Source: Pseudomonas sp. (lineage in GTDB: Bacteria > Pseudomonadota > Gammaproteobacteria > Pseudomonadales > Pseudomonadaceae). Taken from it: a stretch of 11,369 nt of DNA. The position numbers and the translations under genes were made by a program. The notes below the pieces were generated by a model that saw only the letters and a list, made by a program, of their open reading frames with translations, was not told the DNA's origin and did not search any database. Numbering within the stretch: the first letter of the stretch is position 1; every line of letters starts with the position of its first letter. Of this stretch, positions 6,606 through 11,369 are shown in pieces. The stretch spans positions 1 through 11,369 of the forward strand of contig JARDZH010000016.1 in assembly GCA_029240955.1 (NCBI GenBank), in the 5' to 3' direction.

Positions 6606-8409
6606 TGTTTCCACTCGTGACGTAGCGGCTACGACGCCGCTTGTTGGTGTTCAAAGGTTCGTTGGCCAGGGCATGCATGACGGCCCAAGCGATATCGGCG
6701 TGGCCGGTCGCGTCGGTGCGCGAAGCGCTGTAGGTGACTTGGCCGCTGTTGGTGGTGCCGCGCTTGATGGTCAGGAACGCCTGGGCGATGTCGGTCCATC
6801 CGGCATCCCACTCGATGCGGCTGCCTTGGATCGTGTCCTGGGCTTTGAGCACCAGGGCGTTCTTCGCCTCGAGGCTGTAATGAATCGGCGTCGCTTTGGC
6901 GTAGAAGTCGCGCACCAGGTCGAACACGCCGTAACCCACGCCGGTGACATCGATGCCGATGTGCTGGACGTTGAAACGCTCGGTCAGCTTCTTGACCTGA
7001 GCGGCCTGGTAGGTGAATGAGTGGCCACGCCAGCTGTGCTTCTCCAGGATCCGGAACTTCGCACCTGGCTCGAGCGGCGGGGCAATGACAACGCACGTCG
7101 CGTCGTCGCGAGTCCGGCTCGGGTCGTAGCCCAGCCAGACTGGGCTGTTGCCGAACGGGCGTTCTTCGTCGGGCTTGTAGTCCTCCCACAACGACAGGTC
7201 GGAATAGCACCGCTCCAGATCCTTGAGGCCGAACGCGCTCTGCGTGCTGTCGATGAACTTGCAGTAGAAGAGCTGCTGAAATTTGTCCTCGTCGTACTCC
7301 AGCTGCAGCTGCTCGAGGTCGAACAGATCGCAGCCGCCGTCGATCGCATCCTGAATGGTGATGGTCTTGCGCCATTGCCCGTCCGGACATAGCGCACCTT
7401 GGGTATACGCCGCCTCGATCGGCCAGGTGCCGCCGGCTTTTTTCCCGCGCTTGCTGTTGCGGAATTCTTCGCCGGTCCAGAACGGGTAGGCCTGGTGCGA
7501 CACAGCGCTAGGCGTCGAAAAGTAAGTTTTGCGCCACTTCTTGTGGGTGCCCATAGCGCTGGCCACGGTGCTGAGTTTTTCGAAGTCGCGGATCCAGAAA
7601 TATTCGTCCACGTAGACGTGGCCGTGGTAGCCCTGAGCGGTGCTGCTGTTGGTGCTGAGAAAGCGCAATTCGGCGCCGTTGCTCAGCACGATCGGGTTGC
7701 CGGTCAGCTCGATGTCGAACCACTGCTTGGCGAACTGGATGATGTAGCTGCGGAAGATCTCGGACTGCGATCGGCTGGCCGACAGAAACACCTGGTTGTC
7801 GCCACTCAATACCGCGTCCATGAACGCTTCGCCGGCGAAGTAGTAGGTCAGGCCGACCTGACGACTTTTGAGGATGTTGCGGATCCGGCAAGTCAACGGG
7901 TTTTGCTTGGCCGCGAACAGCTTCTGCTGGTAGCGGTACATTTTGCTGATGAACTTATCCAGGAAGTCGACTTCGGTCAGACCGCTAATGTCGTTCTTGG
8001 CCTTCTTCTCTTTCTTCTTGCCGCCGCCTTCGCCACGACCGGAGCGATCACTACGTGGGCGCTGGCGAGGTTCCGAGTAATCGCCCGGATCGTCTCCGAT
8101 CGATGCCGCAGCCGGCGCCGGTTTGGCGGCTTGCTTTAGCAGCCGTTCGCGCACGGCGGTCAGTCGGTCGAGTTCGTTTAGATCGTCCTTGGACAGGCTG
8201 CCGACCTTGTCTAGCAGCAAGGTGATACGCCGGCCAACGGCGGTCAGCGGTTCCTCGTCCGACAGCATATCCTCCCATCCTCCCTGGCGGATCCAGTAGT
8301 AGACGATCCGGATGTTGGGCAGGTTGAGTTGCGCCTGAATTTCCTTGGCCTTACAGCGGCGCAGAAACAGGCGTTTGGCGGCTTCTTTAACTTCGGTCGA
8401 GTAGTACAT
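6352..8409 (-). CDS. P: Terminase ATPase/nuclease subunit, P2 gpP family, with aberrant C-terminal tail
   Basis: This is the large terminase, which pumps DNA into the prohead and cuts at cos. An N-terminal helix-turn-helix (about 6-45, EVKEAAKRLFLRRCKAKEIQ) is typical of gpP. The ATPase has SRQVGLT (182-188) as Walker A-like motif, VYVDEY (265-270) as Walker B and FSTPSA (297-302) as coupling motif. The nuclease acidic residues are Asp429 (GYDPSRTRDD), Asp487 (GIDVTG) and Asp572 (GHADIAWA). P2 gpP is about 590 residues; this frame runs to 685. From residue about 602 the tail is the portal gene read in another frame, rich in Arg, Gln and Ala. A stop at 6629-6631 in the shifted frame would give about 593 residues, so an indel near the end of P is likely. 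No Shine-Dalgarno is visible. Confidence 0.88.
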   Translation of the reverse strand: MYYSTEVKEAAKRLFLRRCKAKEIQAQLNLPNIRIVYYWIRQGGWEDMLSDEEPLTAVGRRITLLLDKVGSLSKDDLNELDRLTAVRERLLKQAAKPAPAAASIGDDPGDYSEPRQRPRSDRSGRGEGGGKKKEKKAKNDISGLTEVDFLDKFISKMYRYQQKLFAAKQNPLTCRIRNILKSRQVGLTYYFAGEAFMDAVLSGDNQVFLSASRSQSEIFRSYIIQFAKQWFDIELTGNPIVLSNGAELRFLSTNSSTAQGYHGHVYVDEYFWIRDFEKLSTVASAMGTHKKWRKTYFSTPSAVSHQAYPFWTGEEFRNSKRGKKAGGTWPIEAAYTQGALCPDGQWRKTITIQDAIDGGCDLFDLEQLQLEYDEDKFQQLFYCKFIDSTQSAFGLKDLERCYSDLSLWEDYKPDEERPFGNSPVWLGYDPSRTRDDATCVVIAPPLEPGAKFRILEKHSWRGHSFTYQAAQVKKLTERFNVQHIGIDVTGVGYGVFDLVRDFYAKATPIHYSLEAKNALVLKAQDTIQGSRIEWDAGWTDIAQAFLTIKRGTTNSGQVTYSASRTDATGHADIAWAVMHALANEPLNTNKRRRSRYVTSGNNAQASTQKSPGQPAGATAAAHAGVYVRRTRASAVGQHRRVPGGVPQRRRRNLQAAGVASRPGETVASQRAPRRNPEVQAQPAAA

Positions 8410-8411
8410 GG

Positions 8412-8428
8412 GCCGCAGTCTATGCGGC
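8412..8428 (-). repeat. Stem-loop directly before the terminase start codon
   Basis: GCCGCA and TGCGGC form a perfect 6-bp GC-rich stem with a 5-nt loop. The stem ends two nucleotides before the ATG of the terminase gene in the leftward transcript. It occupies the place of the ribosome binding site, and no Shine-Dalgarno is seen outside it. Confidence 0.45.
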
Positions 8429-8466
8429 GAAAACGGTGAAAACGCGGGGTTAAATTCTGCGATTTA

Positions 8467-8485
8467 CCTAGATCCTGAATCTAGG
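8467..8485. repeat. Perfect inverted repeat in the divergent late control region, possible activator site
   Basis: CCTAGAT (8467-8473) and ATCTAGG (8479-8485) are a perfect 7-bp inverted repeat around a 5-nt centre. It lies between the divergent terminase and scaffold genes, where P2 carries its two Ogr-dependent late promoters. Its centre (8476) is about 57 bp before the start point predicted for the rightward promoter, close to the -55 location of P2 Ogr sites. The P2 pattern TGT-N12-ACA itself was not found here. Confidence 0.45.
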
Positions 8486-8497
8486 AGGAACGCGCAA

Positions 8498-8526
8498 TTG
8501 AACCGTTTGTTAGGGGGCGTTTTGCT
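8498..8526 (+). promoter_or_regulatory. Candidate rightward late promoter for scaffold-capsid operon
   Basis: TTGAAC (8498-8503) and TTTGCT (8521-8526) are spaced by 17 nt. The -10 box is poor (3 of 6), which fits an activator-dependent late promoter. Transcription would begin near 8533, about 40 nt before gene O. No equally good leftward promoter for the terminase-portal operon was seen between 8410 and 8500. Confidence 0.35.
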
Positions 8527-8572
8527 CCATATCTTGGCGGCTCAAATCACCGATTGAGCGCAGTAATCGCCC

Positions 8573-9490
8573 ATGCCCCGTTCCCTTGTTTCGTTCTGGA
8601 AACGTGTCGCCACCAGCGGCACCACCTCCGATGGTCGCGAGATCCTTCCCCAGGAACTGCGCGATATCGCCGAGACCTACAAGCCGTCCAAATACACGGC
8701 TGTGATCTGGTGCGACCACGAACGCTGGAGTGGTTCCCACGGCACCGTTTATGCGGTGCGCCTGGTGGAAGAGGGCGATGACCTGGAAGAGGGGCAAATT
8801 GCTCTCGAAGCCCAGCTCAAGCCCAACGATCGACTGCTGTACCTGAATGACCAGGGCCAGAAGCTCTTCACCAGCATCGAGATCACCCCGAACTTCGCCG
8901 GCAGTGGCAAAGCGTACCTGACCGGCTTGGGCGTGACTGATGAACCCGCCAGCCTGGGCACGCAAGAACTCTATTTTTCGAAGAAAACCCACAAGGACGC
9001 TTTCTACGCCGCGTCCGTGGAATTGGGCTCCTTTGAAGAGGAGCCCCAAGGCGAAGTGGGCAAGCTGATTGGCTTGCTCACCGGCCTGTTCAAGCGCTTT
9101 GCAGCGGACGCACCGCCCGCCGAACCCACCACCCCAACCGAGAGCAAACCCCCAATGGATGAAGCTACAGCAACGGCCCTTAAAGCCCTGCTGGCTCAAT
9201 TGCTGATTGTCGCTGCTGGCATTCAGGCTGTGATTGAGCCCGTCGCGGAAGAGGCTCCTGAGCCTGAAGCCGCACCGATCGACGACGTGCAAGCGGCGGT
9301 CGACGGCATCGTGACCACTGCCGAAGAGGAGCGTGAGTTCAGTCGCAACGGCGGCGCCACGAACAAAGCTCTGCTGGCCAGCATGGCCGCACTGCAGAAG
9401 CAGTTCAACGCGCTGCAGAACACCACGACCGGCCGCCAGCTGCCACGCAACCCCGGTCCAGTGACCACTGCCAAAAAGCGGGTGCTCTGA
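8573..9490 (+). CDS. O: Capsid scaffolding protein with protease domain, P2 gpO family
   Basis: This 305-residue protein guides prohead assembly and matures the head proteins by proteolysis inside the capsid. The N-terminal protease domain aligns with P2 gpO: the catalytic triad is Asp20 (TSDGR), His49 (WCDHERW) and Ser101 (FTSIEITPNFA), and GLGVTDEPASLGT follows at 118-130. Residues about 176-195 and 222-236 are rich in Pro, Ala and Glu and look like flexible linkers. The C-terminal part (NKALLASMAALQKQFNALQN) is the helical scaffold segment that contacts the capsid protein. The start at 8573 gives the usual N-terminus (RSLVSFWKRVATSG), but its ribosome binding site is weak. It is the first gene of the rightward head operon, one base before gene N. 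Confidence 0.9.
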   Translation: MPRSLVSFWKRVATSGTTSDGREILPQELRDIAETYKPSKYTAVIWCDHERWSGSHGTVYAVRLVEEGDDLEEGQIALEAQLKPNDRLLYLNDQGQKLFTSIEITPNFAGSGKAYLTGLGVTDEPASLGTQELYFSKKTHKDAFYAASVELGSFEEEPQGEVGKLIGLLTGLFKRFAADAPPAEPTTPTESKPPMDEATATALKALLAQLLIVAAGIQAVIEPVAEEAPEPEAAPIDDVQAAVDGIVTTAEEEREFSRNGGATNKALLASMAALQKQFNALQNTTTGRQLPRNPGPVTTAKKRVL

Positions 9491-9491
9491 C

Positions 9492-10511
9492 ATGGGCCAG
9501 CCACTGAGCGCCAAGGGCGCCAAGCAATATGCCGATCTGCAGGAAGCGATGGCGGAAACTTACGGCATTGAACGCGCCAGTAAGACCTTCAGCGTTGAAC
9601 CGTCGATCGCGCAAGAGTTGAACGATTCCATTACCGCCAAGGCCGATTTCCTGGAGCGCATCAACGTCGTTCCGGTCAGCGAGATCAAGGGCGAAAAAGT
9701 GTTCATTGGTGTCAACGGCCCAGTGACCGGCCGCACCAACACCAAGACCACCGATCGCGAAGCCAAGGATGCTTCGGCGCTGGAAAACACCACTTACGAA
9801 CTGAGCGACACGCAGTCCGACGTGGGTTTGCCGTACGCGAAAATCGACGCCTGGGCGAAGTTTCCAGACTTCAAGGATCGCTATTCCGGCGCGGTGCAGA
9901 AGCGTATCGCCCAGGACCGCATCGTGATTGGCTTCCACGGCACTCATGCGGCAACTCAAACCGATCTGGCGGCGTATCCCAAGCTGCAGGACGTGAACAA
10001 GGGCTGGCTGCAACAACTGCGTGAGCAGGCCCCGCAGCAGGTGCTCAAGGAAGGCGCCGCTGCAGGCAAGGTGACACTCGGTGCCGGCGGCGACTACGCC
10101 AACCTCGATGCCCTGGTGCATGACACCAAGCAAATGGTCGACGAGATCCTGCGCGAAGACGGTGACCTGGTGGCGATCATCGGTTCCGACCTGTTGGCGG
10201 CCGACAAGGCCAAGCTGTACACCAAGCAGGGCGACACCCCGACCGAGAAGGAGCGCATCGAAAACCTGCAGGTCATCGCGACCTACGGCGGGCTGCCTTC
10301 GTTCAGCGTGCCGAACTTCCCGGTCAATGCCGTGCTGGTTACCAGCTGGGACAACCTGTCGATCTACTTCCAGGACTCCAGCTGGCGCAAGCAGGCGGTC
10401 GACAACCCGAAACGCTCCCGCGTCGAGGACTACAACAGCCGCAACGAAGGTTACGTGATCGAGCAGTTGGAAAAGATCGCGCTGACCGAGAACGTGGAGC
10501 TGGTGGCGTGA
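9492..10511 (+). CDS. N: Major capsid protein precursor, P2 gpN family
   Basis: This 339-residue protein is the main shell subunit of the icosahedral head. It matches P2 gpN (357 residues) along its length: FSVEPSIAQELNDSI, RINVVPVSEIKGEKVFIGV, KLQDVNKGWLQQLREQAPQQ, LGAGGDYANLDALV, LLAADKAKLY and NLSIYFQDSSWRKQAVDNPK. The N-terminal about 30 residues are the region that gpO-type proteases normally remove. The ATG follows the O stop by one base, so the two are translationally coupled, with GGGTG about 8 nt upstream as a modest ribosome binding site. The ending is shorter than that of P2 and lacks its Ala/Pro-rich tail. Confidence 0.93.
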   Translation: MGQPLSAKGAKQYADLQEAMAETYGIERASKTFSVEPSIAQELNDSITAKADFLERINVVPVSEIKGEKVFIGVNGPVTGRTNTKTTDREAKDASALENTTYELSDTQSDVGLPYAKIDAWAKFPDFKDRYSGAVQKRIAQDRIVIGFHGTHAATQTDLAAYPKLQDVNKGWLQQLREQAPQQVLKEGAAAGKVTLGAGGDYANLDALVHDTKQMVDEILREDGDLVAIIGSDLLAADKAKLYTKQGDTPTEKERIENLQVIATYGGLPSFSVPNFPVNAVLVTSWDNLSIYFQDSSWRKQAVDNPKRSRVEDYNSRNEGYVIEQLEKIALTENVELVA

Positions 10512-11233
10512 GCCTGGCCCTGGCTCACAAGCGCCGCACCTTGGCTTTGGGTGTAACCGCTGTTGCCGCCGCTCTGTCGAGCGCGGCCATGGCCTACACC
10601 CCGGCCGACGCGCTTAGCAGTCCCGCGAATGCCCGCAAGCATTTGCTGCTGCAGGAAGCGGCGTTGGATCTGGATCTGGCCCGCATCAGTGCCATCAACG
10701 GCCTTGCCGGTCGCCAGGCACTGAAGCGCGAGGAGCTGCTGCCCAAGTACCAGGAATACGTTCAGCGGTACTGCGAATCAGGCCTGAATTTCCCGAATCG
10801 CGTTGCCGTGCAAGTCATGGTCTGGCTATTCGATACCGCGCAGTTCGATGACGCTCTGGAACTGGCGGACTTCCTGATCGAGCAGGGGCAGGAAATGCCG
10901 GAGCGCTTCAAGCGCCGGGATATCCAGACCTTTGTTGCCGACGCGGTGTGTGAGTGGGCCTACGCCGAATACAAGGCAAACCGCAGTCCGGAACCCTACC
11001 TGTCCGACCTGCTGCCGCTGGTCGACGGCGAGTGGAACCTGACCGAACAGATCCCGAGCAAGTACCACAAGTTGATCGGCATGCGAGCCATCGAGGCCGG
11101 GGATCTGGAAGTCGCGCTTAAGCATTTGGAGCGCTCGACCGAGCTATATGCCCAAGCCGGCAATGACACACGCATCGAGAAGGTCCGCAGGGCCTTGACC
11201 AAAAAAGCCGCCGCTAACCCGGCTTCCGAATAA
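10508..11233 (+). CDS. M: Small terminase subunit, P2 gpM family
   Basis: This 241-residue protein recognises phage DNA near cos and loads the large terminase. It is close in length to P2 gpM (about 247) and shares its core: KREELLPKYQEYVQ, VMVWLFDTAQFDDALELADF, PERFKRRDIQTFVADAV, KLIGMRAIEAGDLEVALKHL and ERSTELYAQAG. The start is a GTG overlapping the stop of gene N (GTGA), with GGAG 8 nt upstream. The first 30 residues resemble a signal peptide (KRRTLALGVTAVAAALSSAA), but a cytoplasmic packaging protein is expected. Part of the C-terminal half reads like TPR-type helical repeats. Gene order O-N-M agrees with P2. Confidence 0.9.
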   Translation: MSLALAHKRRTLALGVTAVAAALSSAAMAYTPADALSSPANARKHLLLQEAALDLDLARISAINGLAGRQALKREELLPKYQEYVQRYCESGLNFPNRVAVQVMVWLFDTAQFDDALELADFLIEQGQEMPERFKRRDIQTFVADAVCEWAYAEYKANRSPEPYLSDLLPLVDGEWNLTEQIPSKYHKLIGMRAIEAGDLEVALKHLERSTELYAQAGNDTRIEKVRRALTKKAAANPASE

Positions 11234-11240
11234 CCGACTA

Positions 11241-11256
11241 CCCCCCCCAGCGGGGA
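11241..11256 (+). repeat. Run of eight C followed by AGCGGGG
   Basis: Eight consecutive C (11241-11248) are followed by AG and then CGGGGA. They can fold into a short CCCC/GGGG stem with a 4-nt loop, between genes M and L. Such a run is also prone to length change or sequencing error. It is non-coding under the chosen starts. Confidence 0.4.
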
Positions 11257-11331
11257 CCTGTGGAAGTGAGCCGCCCATTTATGGACCGTCCCACTGAAAA
11301 CAGGCTCCCCGCCCTATTCGAGCGGCCAGCA

Positions 11332-11369
11332 ATGAGCTTTTCCGGGAAACCCACCACCTTTGTGGAACA
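11332..11369 (+). CDS. L: Start of head completion/stabilisation protein, P2 gpL position (partial)
   Basis: Only 12 complete codons are inside the window (MSFSGKPTTFVE). Their position after M is where P2 has L, which stabilises the filled head. The short N-terminus resembles what I recall of Pseudomonas gpL proteins, so this is a moderate call. The frame is open further upstream, with ATG at 11281 and GTG at 11260 or 11266 also in frame. The chosen start has only a weak ribosome binding site (GAGCGG). Confidence 0.5.
   Translation, partial: MSFSGKPTTFVE

Noticed and set aside
8510..9523. A 337-codon minus-strand frame opposite the scaffold gene
   Set aside because: It is antisense to a well-supported gpO homolog with a catalytic triad. 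The product is Gly/Gln/Leu-rich and matches nothing.
10508..10600. Signal-peptide-like N-terminus (positive charges then an Ala/Leu-rich stretch ending AMA)
   Set aside because: The rest of the protein is a clear gpM-family packaging protein acting in the cytoplasm, and the gene order agrees. The resemblance is probably fortuitous.
1..11369. tRNA genes, CRISPR arrays, insertion sequences, toxin-antitoxin pairs
   Set aside because: No cloverleaf, regularly spaced repeats, transposase or paired toxin-antitoxin frames could be found on either strand.

Overview
The window is part of a P2-like (Peduovirus-type) temperate phage or prophage, most probably from a Pseudomonas. The basis is the P2 head gene set in P2 order (Q, P, O, N, M and the start of L, with Q/P divergent from O/N/M), an Ogr-type late activator, and an early switch of the kind seen in Pseudomonas prophages. 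The high GC and CTG/GCC-rich codon use also fit. The host assignment is inference. No integrase, att site or host gene lies in the window, and no P2-type cos core was recognised.

Region 1 (1-4459, minus strand) is an early/replication operon read leftward. It holds a BcepMu gp16-like DNA-binding protein, a CII/YmfL-like regulator, two small unknown proteins, a 932-residue TOPRIM primase-helicase and an unknown protein cut by the window edge. Several junctions overlap or nearly touch, which points to a single transcript from a candidate promoter at 4506-4534.

Region 2 (4460-5560) is the lysis-lysogeny switch and late-activator block. A short HTH repressor (+) diverges from the early operon. 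It is followed by a 62-residue protein that looks like a free copy of the repressor's C-terminal segment. A hairpin separates that gene from a convergent ogr-like zinc-finger gene (minus). The ogr promoter has good -35 and -10 boxes, and an inverted repeat lies between them like an operator.

Region 3 (5562-8409, minus) encodes the packaging proteins: portal Q and terminase ATPase P. The P reading frame runs about 250 nt into Q in another frame, which suggests that the normal stop was lost through a frameshift.

Region 4 (8410-8572) is the divergent late control region, with a perfect 7-bp inverted repeat that could be the activator site. Region 5 (8573-11369, plus) encodes scaffold/protease O, major capsid N, small terminase M and the first codons of head-completion protein L.

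Working model (inference): the repressor silences the early operon and perhaps ogr directly. On induction the early operon replicates the DNA, and Ogr then switches on the two divergent head operons.
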